Assembly: GCA_038030265.1 (NCBI GenBank)
Contig: CM075943.1
Location: forward strand, 33,542,001 to 33,606,000
Direction: 5' to 3'
Source of the DNA: Corythucha ciliata
Taxonomy: Eukaryota > Arthropoda > Insecta > Hemiptera > Tingidae
Length of the DNA: 64,000 nucleotides
Shown: positions 45,240 through 57,560 of the stretch, one piece after another
How the letters are laid out: every line of letters starts with the position of its first letter
Numbering within the stretch: position 1 is the stretch's first letter
Translations under genes and position numbers: made by a program
Notes under the pieces: generated by a model
The model's database searches: none
What the model was told of the DNA's origin: nothing
Seen by the model: the letters and a program-made list of their open reading frames with translations, nothing else

Positions 45240-46380
45240 AGTGAAGCCACCTAAGCTAAAGAAAAGAAATTTGCTTTATGAAAGAGTGAAAATACGCAAA
45301 ATCGAGGTATGGAATAGTAAAAATCCGTGAAGTTTAGTTTGAAGAAGCCAAATCCGCCGCATTTATTTATTAAGGGATGAATCCGCTAAATATTGTTTTT
45401 AAAGAGATAAAATCCGTGGAAGAGGGGGTTGTGAGAGGCCAAATAACAAACAATGAGGTTTTCTATCCGTGAATTTACTTCATGAAACAGCAAATTCAAT
45501 TTTCAGAATTCACCAAACCTATGAAACCACCAGTTTTAGAAAAACCTGAAGCCTTGAAATCTTTTGAAAGAGTGAAAACATGCAAAATTAGGATTGAAAA
45601 TAACAAAAATTCGTGAAATTTGGCTTTGAAGGATCCGAACCCATGACATTTGGTACAGGAATAACCAAAATATGTGGCGAAATTGGTAGTTTAAAAGAGC
45701 CCAAATCACGTCATTTTGTTCTTGAATTATAGTTTTTTTTACTAGGTACCCAAATTATAAAACCAGCTAAAGTCAAGGAATTCGGGCTTTCATAAAGCAC
45801 GAAGCCCCTGGTTTGAAATAGCCGACTCCAGGAAATTCGGTTCTAAAAGGACCAATGTCTGCAAAATTGGGGTTCGAATGAAGAGCCAAAACCTCGAAAT
45901 TTTGTTTCTCGAAGAGGAAAAATCCCTAAAATGTGTATTTTAACGAGCCGAGTCCGCAAAATGTGGTTCTGAAATAGTGAAATTTGAGTTCAAAATACCA
46001 AAAAATCAAATCTCTGGATATTTAGAGCCAAGCGCGCACGATTGGTTTTGCAGCAGAAATTGAGCCGATATTTCTGTTTTTCTGTCGAATGTTCCGTATT
46101 CTGAGGCCAAATTTACAGATTTGTTTTGCGTGAAATGGAGGCACACCCCATAATTTTTGCCTCACACTCAATCTCTGTGTCTCTTGAATATAGCAGCAGA
46201 ATGTGTCTCAAATGAGGCAACATCACGAAATTTCGCTCTTGAAGGAGCCGAGACCCACGAAGTTGGTTTCTTAAAAGTGCAAGATCTGAAGTTTGTAAGA
46301 GCCGAGCCCACTGATTTGTTTTTTTTAGCGAGTCAAACCAGTTAAATTTAGTTGTTACTGTTTAAATGAATCGACATTAA
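45240..46380. repeat. Long degenerate tandem array
   Basis: About 1.1 kb of loosely repeated phrases (TGAAAGAGTGAAAA, ATCCGTGAAGTTTAGTTTG, CCGAAATTTTGTTTCTCG) with a spacing of 35-50 bp, in the same sense as the array at 7.5 kb. Confidence 0.65.
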
Positions 46381-47129
46381 GGGGTACATAGACGCACAAT
46401 TCTATTGCACAAACTAGTTTGCGCAATATTTTGTTTCCAGATGTTTACAAAATAAAAAAAGAGTTGTACATTATATTGTGCAACCCACCAATACAACCCA
46501 CAAACGTTCAATTTTATTGTACAACCCCTCCAATCCCATCGAAATTTTTATTGAGACGGCCGACTTTGCGATATCATTTATTTGCGAGGAGGCGACCCAC
46601 GAAATCGCGTTTCGAGTGGGTCAAACCAATATCGATGGGGTTGACTGATTGGCTCACCAAAAAAGAAGGCGTTCAGCAGAGGTATAACTCATGATCATAG
46701 GTAGAGACGTGTTCTGTTCCAGAGGATTGTACGGCACGAAGGCGTCCTGTCCTTCAGGTTCCACGACTAAAGCGAGTGGCAGGACCTTGAGCAAGCGTGA
46801 GAGAATATTGAATTATTAGCGATGAGCCGATTACTATAATTTTCCCCTACGAAGTTCAAACATATATACTCCGTTCGTTTTGACGGTGTCTATCAATTAA
46901 TGTTACAGTCCTGAGGCATTTAACAATTTCGTCGTATGCCTTGAAATTGCAACCAACAAGCCCAGCACATTGAGAGTTACATTTTTCAAGGGGCCCTGAT
47001 AAATTAGAAACCTTCGCCCCAAATAGCTCGTACCGGAAATATTGGCTATCGACGTCACCATGTCTAAACGTTTACCCTAATAAATCTGAAGGGCGTTTAC
47101 CATTTTGACCACTAGAAGGATTCCAAATG
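46381..47129. other. Intergenic DNA, nothing recognised
   Basis: A few phrases such as TTGTGCAACCCACCAATAC and TTGTACAACCCCTCCAATC repeat near 46480-46540. No gene. Confidence 0.4.
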
Positions 47130-47560
47130 GTTTCAAATCATGGAGATAAGAACAAGTGGAGGGAGTGAGACGCATTTTTCTTGAAGCCGGTCGCCATTAC
47201 TACACACCATCTGTTATCAGGTCTCACCCAACAAAAACATTGACAATTTGATACTTGATCAGTGAAAAAGTGACAAATTTCCCTCCCGTCCTCTCTAAGT
47301 TAGAGAACCTATAATCAGACAGGTAAAATCACAGACGCCATGTTCGCTCTTATCAATGATCAGTCTTGTAAAATCCACCTTTTGTTGATGTTTTGTGGAT
47401 GTCAACAAACCACCCCCAACCATTCTTATTAAACTGATAAGAACGAACATGGCGCCGTATGCGTCTACTCGTCTTTGAAGGTTCCTTACTCTAGGTGAGT
47501 GATAACAGTGGGTGTGTAATGGCGGAAAACCCGGCTTCACATGTATCTACATTGAAAAAG
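47130..47560. repeat. Dispersed repeat R3, copy 2, with nested insert
   Basis: Inverted relative to 41190-41440. The segment 47300-47490 is absent from that copy and has inverted ends (GACGCCATGTTCGCTCTTATC against CTGATAAGAACGAACATGGCG), so it is probably a small nested foldback. Confidence 0.65.
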
Positions 47561-47935
47561 CCTTTTTATCCCACTCGATATGAAAACGCGTGCTTTCATG
47601 ACTCGCAACTGTCATGAAAATACGATTTTCATGCCTAGGCATGCAAATTTTTGCCAAAATTTGTCACCATGATGCGCTTCGGATAGCTATTGTATTTTGT
47701 TTCCTATTCCTGGAGGGGTTTTTCTCGTTGCCACGCAACGCACCTCTCCTCACTCCTCAACACCGACCGATGTCACTCCCACTCACTGAGGCGTTGTTTG
47801 CCTAGATGCACTTTTATTTTGTATTTTGTCAAGTACAGACAGGTAAACGTTTTCTTTTTATTCCACCTTCCAGTTTTAAACTCAATACTAATTTAAATTC
47901 ATTTTTTCCCCTTCTTGCTAAGAAAAAAAAATCAT

Positions 47936-48029
47936 GTGTACACCTCGGCAGAAAGGCGTATTCTGGGCCTCGAAAAATGGACTTTTTTTCTCGGCCCGGA
48001 AAAGTACGCCTTTCATGCTAGGTGTACAA
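47936..48029. repeat. 94-bp hairpin repeat
   Basis: TGTACACCTCGGCAGAAAGG is inverted as CCTTTCATGCTAGGTGTACA, with GGCCTCG against CTCGGCCC towards the centre. It is a small MITE-like hairpin without a clear target duplication. Confidence 0.6.
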
Positions 48030-49096
48030 TATACTATTCTCTCCCTGTACCTTTTTCCTACCTCCGTGTTTCAAATAATGAAGACATAGAAACATCAGCA
48101 TCATTTGTCAATTTTGAAAATGTATCCTGCATTTGGCGATTTCTATCTTAGAAACTGTGATACCGCCAGATCTCGCTTTGGACTATTTTAGTCAGAAATA
48201 ATGTCTGCTTTGAGTGACAGACGAAAAAATGGCTACTTTAGCAAAAAAGTGACTAAATCCGAAAAAAATCCAAAAATTTCGCCATTTTCCCGGAATTCAA
48301 GGATGATCCCGTAATTTTGGAAGTCAACATTTCGAACACATCATACCTACCTACACCACCCCTAACAATATGAAACAAAAAAAAACATCTACCCTAATTA
48401 TTGCAACCTTCCACACCTTATTTTACTGGACTAAGAAAACGCCCATGACTATTTTTGAAAAGAACACAAATGAAGATGTTTTTTTGAATTACGGGACGTC
48501 GATAAACTCCAACACCTTGTTGTGGACAAGTGGCGGTTGACTTTTTTCTGGAAAAATTCAAAATCCCTGATTTGCGAGCCGCTTTCGATGCCACATAAAG
48601 TAGTTAATTTTTATCGAAAATGGCTAATCCTATGACGGGAAATAGGAGCTCTTTCTGAATCCATCGTCAAAGAAAGCCAAATTCTAATTTAAAGCGAATT
48701 TTGAGCATTTAGTTTGATCAAGGACGTATAAGCCTTTGAAAAACGTTGGAAAAATCATATTTCGAAGGGTTTTGATTTTTCGACCATGGTGTATGGGTTA
48801 ATTTCGATGGCAAAGAGGCTATTTTCTCTCAAATTGTTGTTTACAAAATATATGTGACGGCCAAGATTATTCCTTCATTAAATTTTCCTCGAGGGCCGCC
48901 GAAAACCCATTTGCTGGTCACAAAAGTTCAGTAAAACTATGGGTATTCTTGTCCCAACGGCTGTTAATAACTGCCGAATAGATTCTGAAAAAGAGATTCT
49001 GATGCTTAAAAGTCAGATACTGCAAAGAAAAATGCTATTAAAAAATAAAAGTAAATAAACTAACTGCACAGCAAAGCATTTTTAGGTAGGATAGGA
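48030..49096. other. Intergenic DNA, nothing recognised
   Basis: AT-rich; no element ends, arrays or exons seen. Confidence 0.45.
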
Positions 49097-49100
49097 TTAA

Positions 49101-49490
49101 GGTGGGGTTTCAGGCGGGTTTCCTCGACCCCTTCCCAGTCAACCCTCGCCCAAACTTCGCACATAAATTTTGGCTCTATTTCTGCACCAATATTCGATTT
49201 CAAAGTCTTATTTTAATCTTCAGGAAGTTCTACAGTGACGTTACATCTTGCTTTTCCAAATTTCATCCCTGAAATTACCTTAAAACACATTTGAATTATA
49301 ATGTGTTTTGGGGTTATTTTAGGGAAAAAATTTGAAAAAGCAAGGTGTAACGTCACTGTAGAACTTCCTGCAGATTAAAATAAGACTTTGAAATCGAATA
49401 TTGGTGCAGAAATGGAGCCAAAATTCATGTGCGAAGTTTGGGCGAGAGTTGACTGGGAAGGGGTCGAGGAAACCCGCATGAAACCCCCCC
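49101..49490. mobile_element. Foldback MITE at a TTAA target
   Basis: A 390-bp element flanked by TTAA on both sides (49097-49100, 49491-49494). Inverted arms of about 180 bp start GGTGGGGTTTCAGGCGGGTT and end as the near-complement, meeting around a loop ATTTGAATTATAATG. TTAA duplication is the piggyBac mode of insertion, but the ends do not resemble the piggyBac relic at 2.6-5.0 kb. Confidence 0.85.
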
Positions 49491-49494
49491 TTAA

Positions 49495-50003
49495 GAGTCT
49501 ACTGGATGAGGGAGTTCTTATTTTTGCCACCAGACTGAGTGTCGTTTAGCTGCAATCAGCAATATCACCTGAAAAGAGCATTAGAATGGTACCTAGAAAT
49601 TGAATAAGTTAGGACCGAGCCGGCAATGTCCGTTATAAACCCTTCCTGTTATTGAGAGGTTTAGTAAACGGTTTTTTTTTACAACGCAATAAATTTCGAA
49701 TTGGCGTTCAAGCTCTTTAGAACTTTTAACCTCGGATTATATAGGGATGAGTGGCACTTCAAACCCTGTTGGTCGTCCCGGACTGGCTAAGAAAAATTAC
49801 CTGTGAGGGAGCTTGCAAAGAGTTGATGATGACATTTTATGGCTTTTGGCAACGAAATATACAACGGAGCGCAATCGTTCGACCACGAGGCAGCGCTTTG
49901 CGAAGCATGCAGTGCTGCATGGGGAAGTGTAAGGAGTATTATATCAGCAAAACGGATACGCGCACAAAATATTAATATAAGTGAAAAATAAGCGACCCTA
50001 TAA
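49495..50003. other. Intergenic DNA, nothing supported
   Basis: Antiparallel open frames at 49751-50083 lack motifs. Confidence 0.4.
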
Positions 50004-50567
50004 AGCCGGATCCACACATGCGGTACTTGCCATGTAACGAGCAACACATTTTTGAAATTCTCAGCTGGTTGGTTTTTAGGCAATTAGAAGCGTGCGTCTC
50101 TTATCTTTCGGAAGGCATTCGTGTTATCAGTTCAGTGTTTTCTCTGTGAGAAGTGGAATAAATTTTAAGTTTTTCTTGCTTTTTCTACGAACAAGGTAAT
50201 TTTGAAAGCTGAGGCATATCATGGGAGAATTCCGAGTCCACGGCTGAACTTGGGTCGAACCCTCCGACGAGGGCCCACAGCTCTCCGAGCCTCTCCTTCA
50301 CTTCAACTATCATCTAGAAGTTAAAAATGTGTTAATTTAATTCTACAACTAGCATACAATAAACCATAAAAGTATACGATTTCAAAATTACCTTGTTCCT
50401 AGAAAAAGCGAGAAAAACTTAAAATTTATTCCACTTCTCTCAGAGAAAACACTGAACTGATAACACGAATGCCTTCCGAAAGATAAGAGACGCACGCTTC
50501 TAATTGCTAGAAATTGATTGAATATTTTGCAAGTTACTTGGCAAGTACCGCATGTGTGTATGCGGTT
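50004..50567. mobile_element. Harbinger-type MITE, family M6, occupied copy
   Basis: Ends AGCCGGATCCACACATGCGG and the complement of CCGCATGTGTGTATGCGG, with TAA on the left (50001-50003) and TTA on the right (50568-50570). It is interrupted in its centre by the M4 foldback (50086-50501). Confidence 0.75.
50086..50501. mobile_element. Foldback MITE, family M4, copy 2 (nested)
   Basis: A 416-bp element nearly identical to 27078-27492, flanked by AATT on both sides, inside the M6 MITE. The uninterrupted M6 copy at 39130 shows GGCAATGCTAG at the target position, confirming the insertion. Confidence 0.9.
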
Positions 50568-50570
50568 TTA

Positions 50571-51763
50571 TATTATGCGTTACAATCCCTCCCCAATGTT
50601 TTCGTATGGCCATTGCACGTGACTTTGACTATACATACCTGCCGCTGCCGGCCCAACACTTGCATCAAATTCACGGTACAGAGTCAACTACCTTTGCCCC
50701 CTCGCTTTCTTGAACTCTTTGGAATGCCTTAAATTATACTTTCACGACACGACGACGCTTCAGAATTGGACAAGAGGAGCAAGCACCCGTCAAACCAACG
50801 AAGAATAAATGAATCACTGGCTGAACCTCATAGCACAGAAAGGTCTGCTTATTCATACGTTACTATAGTTTTAAGACCCCCTCTGCCTTTGTGTCCTTCA
50901 TGATTGACGATTGCTGGCTAACTTATTGACAAACGCGCATCGCTAAACATATAAAATTGCCGCAAATAAGAGTTTTCTGTATAGAAGATTCAATGTGAGA
51001 GGAGGGAGTGCCACTCGGCACTTCGGTGGGGTGTTTCTGTAGGGTGGGGGGGGGGGCAAACATTCCACCGAAAATCATGTTTAATATACGCTGCAGTTAG
51101 TGACTTTAATTTCTCATTTCGGTACAACCGTTGAAAACGGCAATAGTGAGAGTCTTTGGAATGAAGTGGACCATCATCGCCAATTTAATGATACGAAGGA
51201 TTAAAAACCTGCGTGAATCATATAAACATTATAGAAAATCGTCAAGTTGAAAAGCTCCTTCGGGCCTTTTTCTGGGAAAACTCCCTATTAATCTCGTGTT
51301 GATGAATTACGTTGCTACCGTTAGTTAAGCCTTATTAAATGACTAATATAATTAGATTCTCATTAAGATGCAAACTTTTTCCGTAAAATCTTCATAATAC
51401 GAAACGGTAGACCCAATAATCGGAATATAATTATCTTATTTGTGTTTTCTCAAGCTAATAAAGTGTCGCAAACAATGTTAAATTGGGCTGTATCTCCTTG
51501 TTTTCTTTATCACATACATCCCTTGCATATAGACATAATAAGAGGGTGTGGGCGGTCGGTGGGAAAAGAAACAAAATATTTTCCAGGAAGCCCCCAGCTA
51601 CACCACCGTTTTGTTCGTGTTAGTGTGAGGGGGGGGGGAGGTAATATAAAGAAGAGGTGGGCAGAAACCTTTCCAGTAAAAAGACATTTCTTAGAGGCGC
51701 ATGACTAGAGGCGGAGTTCTGTTCTCACCCGCCTCTGGCTCACCCAAGTGGTGACGCCCCTGG
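50571..51763. other. Upstream region of the forkhead gene
   Basis: No repeat is recognised here apart from G-runs near 51045 and 51630. It is the stretch most likely to hold cis-regulatory DNA for the forkhead gene, but no specific site can be named. Confidence 0.4.
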
Positions 51764-51823
51764 TACTTAAACGGCGCCCCCACCGAAGCACAGGACCAGT
51801 TCTCTCACTTGAAGTAGTCAGTC
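51764..51823 (+). promoter_or_regulatory. Possible core promoter of the forkhead gene
   Basis: TACTTAAA (51764-51771) could act as a TATA-like box. ACCAGTT at 51795-51801 lies about 30 bp downstream, and TCAGTC at 51818-51823 matches the arthropod initiator TCAGT. Both precede the ATG by 120-180 bp. No experimental start is implied. Confidence 0.3.
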
Positions 51824-51972
51824 AGGTTATCAACGCTGGACGGGGTTCAAGCTCTCAGTTTTGAACAGTGACCGCACGACGAGAGTCATTGAAGGAGAGT
51901 TTTTCTCACTTCGGGTTTTTTTTTTTTTTTTTGTGCCGGAATTGGATGTTGTGTACGAGTACTGAAGACGCC

Positions 51973-53046
51973 ATGGTGAAGATGGATTCGCCGCCGCAAC
52001 CGATTTTGGCTCGGTCGCCTTTGAAATCGAGTTTCAGTATTAGTTCAATTCTTCCGGAGACTGAGTTGAGACCCGCGACGACGCCTAGCCCAGAGCCGGC
52101 GGCCATGCCAGGTGATGCTCGCTCGGTTAAGTCGGAAGAGGAGGACGATTGTAATTCGGATTTGGATGTAACGGGTGTTGACACGCCACCTCCGCTGGAC
52201 TGTTCCACAAAAGTGAAAAAAGATGATGATCAGAAATCAAACGAGGATGATAGCAAAAAAAAGAACGAGAAACCACCTTATAGTTATAACGCGCTCATTA
52301 TGATGGCTATAAGACAATCACCTGAGAAGAGGCTAACGCTCAACGGTATTTATGAGTACATCATGAAAAACTTTCCTTACTATAGGGATAATAAACAAGG
52401 CTGGCAAAACTCAATCCGGCATAATTTATCCCTGAATAAGTGCTTCGTGAAAGTGCCTCGTCACTACGACGACCCTGGCAAGGGTAACTACTGGATGCTC
52501 GACGCCAGTTCGGAGGACGTTTTCATCGGAGGAACGACCGGAAAGCTTCGAAGACGTTCAACCGCCGCTTCACGAAGTCGGTTAGCTGCCTTTAAACGAA
52601 GTGTCGTCCTGGGCGGCCTTTATCCAACATTCGCAGGAGGACCCTGGGCCGGTGTCAACCCTTTAGCCAGCCTTTATTGCTCGCCACTTTATCACCACCG
52701 ATTCACCGCCGCTACCCCGGGCTTTCCTCATCCGTCTGTTCCTGGCGCCTATCCACCACCGGTTGGTGCTCCAGCGCCGCCACCGCCACCACCTCCGGCG
52801 ATCATATCGTCCAGTCCGCCGGGGTCGACTCTGATCAAACCCACCCCGACGCACGGTTTCAGCGTCGAGCGGCTGTTGGCGCCGCATCACCACCATCATT
52901 CCTCGGCAGCGACGTTTTCAACGCCCGTTAGCACGCATGGTTCAACGGCGTACGAACTGTACAAATCGGCCGCAATGATGGCCGGTGGACCTCCAATTCG
53001 ACCTACGGCTGTTTATAAGACGGTGCCTCGTCCGGCTGCGAGCTAG
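51973..53046 (+). CDS. slp: Sloppy-paired/FoxG forkhead transcription factor
   Basis: An uninterrupted 357-residue protein. The forkhead domain (about residues 98-190) starts [20 protein letters not shown], has the recognition helix [13 protein letters not shown] and continues to the FoxG/Slp-type extension [13 protein letters not shown]. Residues 21-27 (FSISSIL) form an eh1 motif that binds Groucho, and FSVERLL (296-302) looks like a second one, so it is expected to be a nuclear repressor in segmentation and nervous-system patterning. An acidic stretch precedes the domain; proline- and histidine-rich runs (PPPPPPP, HHHHH) follow. I chose ATG 51973 because it has a purine at -3 and G at +4; ATG 51946 would add nine residues in a poorer context. 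The lack of introns fits slp genes. Which slp paralogue cannot be decided. Confidence 0.96.
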   Translation: MVKMDSPPQPILARSPLKSSFSISSILPETELRPATTPSPEPAAMPGDARSVKSEEEDDCNSDLDVTGVDTPPPLDCSTKVKKDDDQKSNEDDSKKKNEKPPYSYNALIMMAIRQSPEKRLTLNGIYEYIMKNFPYYRDNKQGWQNSIRHNLSLNKCFVKVPRHYDDPGKGNYWMLDASSEDVFIGGTTGKLRRRSTAASRSRLAAFKRSVVLGGLYPTFAGGPWAGVNPLASLYCSPLYHHRFTAATPGFPHPSVPGAYPPPVGAPAPPPPPPPAIISSSPPGSTLIKPTPTHGFSVERLLAPHHHHHSSAATFSTPVSTHGSTAYELYKSAAMMAGGPPIRPTAVYKTVPRPAAS

Positions 53047-53231
53047 TGAGTCAATAACACAGTTCCTTTTCAATGTTTTCTACTATGAATCAGATTTTAA
53101 AATTACGGGCCTATCGCGATTTCAATTAGATCTCAATTTAAACTTGGTTATGCCTTGTTTTTTCGAAGTTACCGCAAGCCCTTCAAAATGGGTAGCAAGC
53201 AAAAATAGTTATCGTGATTAGAATAGTGTAA

Positions 53232-53237
53232 AATAAA
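53232..53237 (+). terminator. Poly(A) signal of the forkhead gene
   Basis: AATAAA lies 186 bp after the stop codon and is followed within 15-30 bp by T/G-rich sequence (GCGCTGTGTTATTTGTT), a suitable downstream element. Confidence 0.5.
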
Positions 53238-55180
53238 ATTTCGCGCTGTGTTATTTGTTAATTAGGTATAACCAGGGTATATTACTATGTAAGATACAGT
53301 GTACATATTGTAAAGATAAATTATGTACAAAACAATAATTTATATATTTTTTGTAATTTATTGTATAGAGTATGTCGATAGGATCGTAAAACGAAATACA
53401 CTTTTCTAATTTATAAATGAAATGAGCTTTGACTTTGACCACTCAAGAACCTATCAACCCTTCCTTCATCCAGATATTGAACATTAAAAACTCCATCCCA
53501 CAACACAATTCGTTTACGCATCAAGTATAGTATAGGTATACCAAATTCATTTCTTCTGCATGTAAACATCTATACGGCCAATGAGTAGCATTATGTTAAC
53601 ATTTAACATGAGGCGCCCGTGGATATAGGCCAAATTACATCTCGTATGAAATCTTCAGTATAGATTTTTGAATGAGTTATCATTTGAGACGACATAAAAC
53701 ACAGGGAGGGAATATAATATGCAGTAAAGCCAGAAGCTGAAGAAGGGTAACTATACTGCGCCACTGCTCGTCGTAATTACGTGAAAAAATATTTATTTTT
53801 CCTTAAGGGAATAAAAAATTCATTGGGAAAAAATAAAGCAAAGTTCATTTTTGTCTTGGGAAGTACAGAGGAAAACCCCGGGTGATGGTTCTTAACGATA
53901 AAATGCCAAGGTTTTTTATTTTTGTTTTCAATACCTTCGACGAGGGACGGAGAGGGGTCTTGTAATCCTAACGGATTTTCAGAAGGTGTCTCACAAACAG
54001 TTACCTTCTGTATTTTTAAAGTCATTTTTCCAATACCAACTGTTTCTTCACATTTCATCCCCGCTCCAAGTATAATTATAGACGTCGCCCCGGAATCAAC
54101 TGGGAAGCGCTCATCTTGATATTTCGCGGCGAGCAAATTAATTACGGAATTATTTTCCTAAAAATCAGTTCAGCAGCAGTTATCTAAATAGCGCCTTGAT
54201 TATTTCCCGCTATAATCGCAGCGTCGAACTATTATAATTGCTCTGAAGTAATTGATTAATTAATTGAATCCTTTCCATTCTTAAAAATGTTGGTTGGGGG
54301 TATTCCACGGAAGTATTGATGTTGTGAAATTCAAGGAGTGAAAATTGCAGGACGTTCAAATCAAATTAACAGGACAATGAAACCAAAGCAAACCCTTTAT
54401 TTTCGTTTTCAAACGAATAAACTACACGCTTTCCTGGGCTTACAAGCGATCGAGGGGGGGGGGGGTGAAATTCTTGAGCTTTCCTGGCAAGAATAGTAAA
54501 AAAATAAGTAATAATGAAAACGGCTCATTAACTTAATGTTTTTTACTAATTATTTCTATTAACAAATATGAAAACCAATAGCCACTTATATCTCGTTGAT
54601 ATTTCGAAATAACCGTTTATAATAATTCAAAATGACAGAAATCGTTCATTTGTTGGCAGGTGTAGTCCAGCCAAGAATGTCAAAGGAGGAATGTTTCAGT
54701 AGTATAGTTATAATAATTAAAAACAAGTTAACAGTTATAGTCGCGCGAAGGAGGGCTATATACGATTTCTTCGAAATCTAAATGTTAAATGTGAGTACAA
54801 CGTCACGAAACATCGCAAATCATTATTATTTTTCAAGTACGCGACCCGAGAAAACGATTAATTTTTGAGGTCGATTCTCATTAAACGCCCATCGGAAAGT
54901 CCATAGGAATATGCGAGATTTTGAAGATTAAAATTATAGATCAAACATTTCAAGAGATGAACGCTATCGCAACTGTAGTACTTTGAGACGAATAGAGAAA
55001 TACTGTATGACATTACGCGTATAGCGTAAGAGTGAGAAAGCCCAGATTTTCAATATACGCGTTTCTTTATTATACGTTAATCGTTAGGGTTCAAGTCCTC
55101 ATCATCCATCGTAAGATGGTTTTACTCGGAACGGACACAGGTGGGCGAGAATATATCACTATAGAACCACTGACATTGTG
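53238..55180. other. Intergenic DNA downstream of the forkhead gene
   Basis: AT-rich. A minus-strand frame at 53777-54136 contains VDSGATS but nothing else typical of a retroviral-type protease. No element ends are seen. Confidence 0.45.
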
Positions 55181-56350
55181 TTACAACGTACTTTACTGAT
55201 TTGTAGACTGTGAATTTTATATAGCCTCCTAACAATTTTTCAACTGAAAAAAGCCAATTTTGATTTTTCAAAAAAAAAAAAAAAATCTGTAGAAACAGTC
55301 AAAAATTCGACTTATAAGAAAAACGGACAATTTAGCCTCAGGAGATTGTGAAATTAACAAAATGGTCCAACAACTGGCATAAAACGGCAGAGAAATTGGT
55401 CAGGGAAACCCATTAATTTGGGACAAAAACTGACTTTCCGGGTAGTTAAATCGGGCCCAATTTAAGGGGGTGTCTGCCCCAAAAATCAAATTGCTTTCGC
55501 CAAACCGCTGGTTAGTTCGTAAATTCATATCCAGAAACTGACTGATGTAGGCTCAATGAGCCAATCGGATCACGACAAAACCGCGGAAAACCACATCTCC
55601 CAGGAATTTTGTTAAGGCTGCTGATGTGAGGATGGCCTATATAACCATCGCCTTAAGCAAATTATATTTTAAGCCGTAAAACCATGATTGTGGGCTATAG
55701 ACAATAATAAAGAGTGTTGAAGTACCATGGGGGCAAAATATGGCGTTCCTGCCTTGTTTTAAGGTATGATGCACGAAATTCGTTGTGCCCAGATGTGAGC
55801 GGGGTGGGTGCTGAGCTCACACAGAACACTTTGCCTATGTGAAGCGGTAGAGTTGGCCTCCAATTAAAGGGCAAAAAACTTGAACTTTTTCTCCTAAAGC
55901 AGACTGTTGGCCACATAACAATTTTTTGTAGGGAATCCCCCCTCTTTTAACTATTAAAATTATCTCGCCTTAGAAACTCACTGTTCATTGTTCAAGCATA
56001 AAACAGGGAATTTATAGCTCCTGTAACTTGATTGGTGTGGCTTTATAAAGCGTATTGCAGCCCAGAAAAGCTAAGTTGGCTCCATAACAGGCGTTTTAAC
56101 CCCAAAACTGGATATGTGCAGGCCCTATACACACACTATAAATAAAGGAAGCGGTCAAATCTGCCAAATAGCCCCTAAAAATAATAATTATTTAGCTATA
56201 CAAGTTGACATTTGATGTGGAAGCACACACTAGTCCATGCACTGCCAATTAATAACCAAAAAATTATGTGAAAAATGGGTCAATTAAGCCGAAGAATCTT
56301 ACTTTCGGTTCAAAACTGACTAAAAATCTTTAGAAAAGTTCCAGTTTCCC
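55181..56350. repeat. Weak degenerate tandem array
   Basis: Phrases such as CAAAAACTGACTTTCC, GGCTCAATGAGCC and CTAAGTTGGCTCCATAAC recur loosely with spacing of 35-50 bp. This is the most diverged of the arrays. Confidence 0.4.
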
Positions 56351-57039
56351 CCAAATCTCTTGGAAAAACCCTTGACTTTGAGGGACACCGTTAATTTTTC
56401 ACCACCGAAGCCCGGGGCTGCTAGAGGGAACCCGAAGAATTTGATTATTTTGACAATAATTGGTAATTTGCTTCCAGAAACAAGCATGTTGCTTCCATAC
56501 AACGTAAAAGCCCCAATGTTACCATCACCTCCCCCCTCCTCCAGCCAGACACTCCTCAGGATTGGAAACTGTAACATCTGGTTTCATGACCCCCAAACAA
56601 GGCTGTGGAACAGAGGTTTTTCCTTCGTGCCTCTGGGCCACCACTGCCCCATCGCGGCTGTGCCGTTCGTAAATGATCATCGTCACCATTTTCTGGTTAA
56701 AAATTGTCAGTTTTACTCCCTCAACTCACATAGTGACCTAGATCGTCACTCCCATCCCTCTAATTTATCCTTTGACCTGGACCTATAGGTCGATCTTAAG
56801 GCGGTCAGGGCGGTCTCCTGTGGGGCCCAGGAAATCAATCTATCACAGCCTCGGGGGTTTCTCTCCATCAGTTTTCCACACCCTTTACCAGCCTCCCACT
56901 AAAACTCCCCACTTCCATACAAGCGGTCCTCACCGGTAACGTGTTAGCCTTGTCCATCTATAGGAACCCATTTAGATCACGAATAGCAAAAATAGCCACG
57001 CAATTCTGTTTTTTAGGTTTAAAGTCTAAACCAAAACGG
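56351..57039. other. Intergenic DNA, no supported gene
   Basis: The open frame at 56360-56788 starts at a non-ATG codon and has no family resemblance. No RNA or repeat is recognised. Confidence 0.45.
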
Positions 57040-57560
57040 TGAATTATGATACTACTTGCCAGGAAATGCCGTTCGATTGAGCTTGAAGAACTGAACAATT
57101 GTCTCCAAAAGGGGCAATTTTGCCACAGAATGTTGTATTTTGCTCAAAAATATTCAATTTAGTTCACAAAACGACTATCCATCTTCAAAAGAGTCCAATT
57201 TTCCCCAAAACTACTGTTTTTCTCAACCAAGATATCATACCCCGCACTTTTTTTGTACCGGAGAAATGGACCAATGGACCAACCCTGCAAAATCAAGTTT
57301 TTGAAAGAAGCCCCGCCCCTCGACATTCCTCTTTATAATGAGCCAATACCCTGGAAATTTTGATTTTTAAGGTGTGAAATTTGTCGTTGTCGTGTTGTTG
57401 AGTTGGCTTATTTAGGGAGACATCTGGCGAACTTTGTTGTTTTCAAAAGAGCAAAACCGGAGAGAATGCTGTTTTTAAGGAGACAAAGGCGAAATTGGTT
57501 CTTCCAGAATCAGTCAAAACAGCAAATTCGACCAAAGTGCAAAGTCCTCGAAATTTGGAC
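57040..57560. repeat. Degenerate tandem array
   Basis: Phrases GGGGCAATTTTGCC, AGTCCAATTTTCCCC and GGAAATTTTGATTTTTAAGG recur with spacing of about 35-45 bp. Confidence 0.55.

Noticed and set aside
52663..52931. Frames antisense to or shifted within the forkhead gene
   Set aside because: Shadows of the GC-rich coding sequence of the slp gene.
53777..54136. Minus-strand frame with VDSGATS, resembling a retroviral-type protease active site
   Set aside because: Only the DSGAT string matches; the flap and second conserved block are missing at the expected distance and no reverse transcriptase lies nearby.
56360..56788. 142-residue open frame
   Set aside because: It starts at a non-ATG codon, has no family pattern and shows no conserved splice or promoter context.
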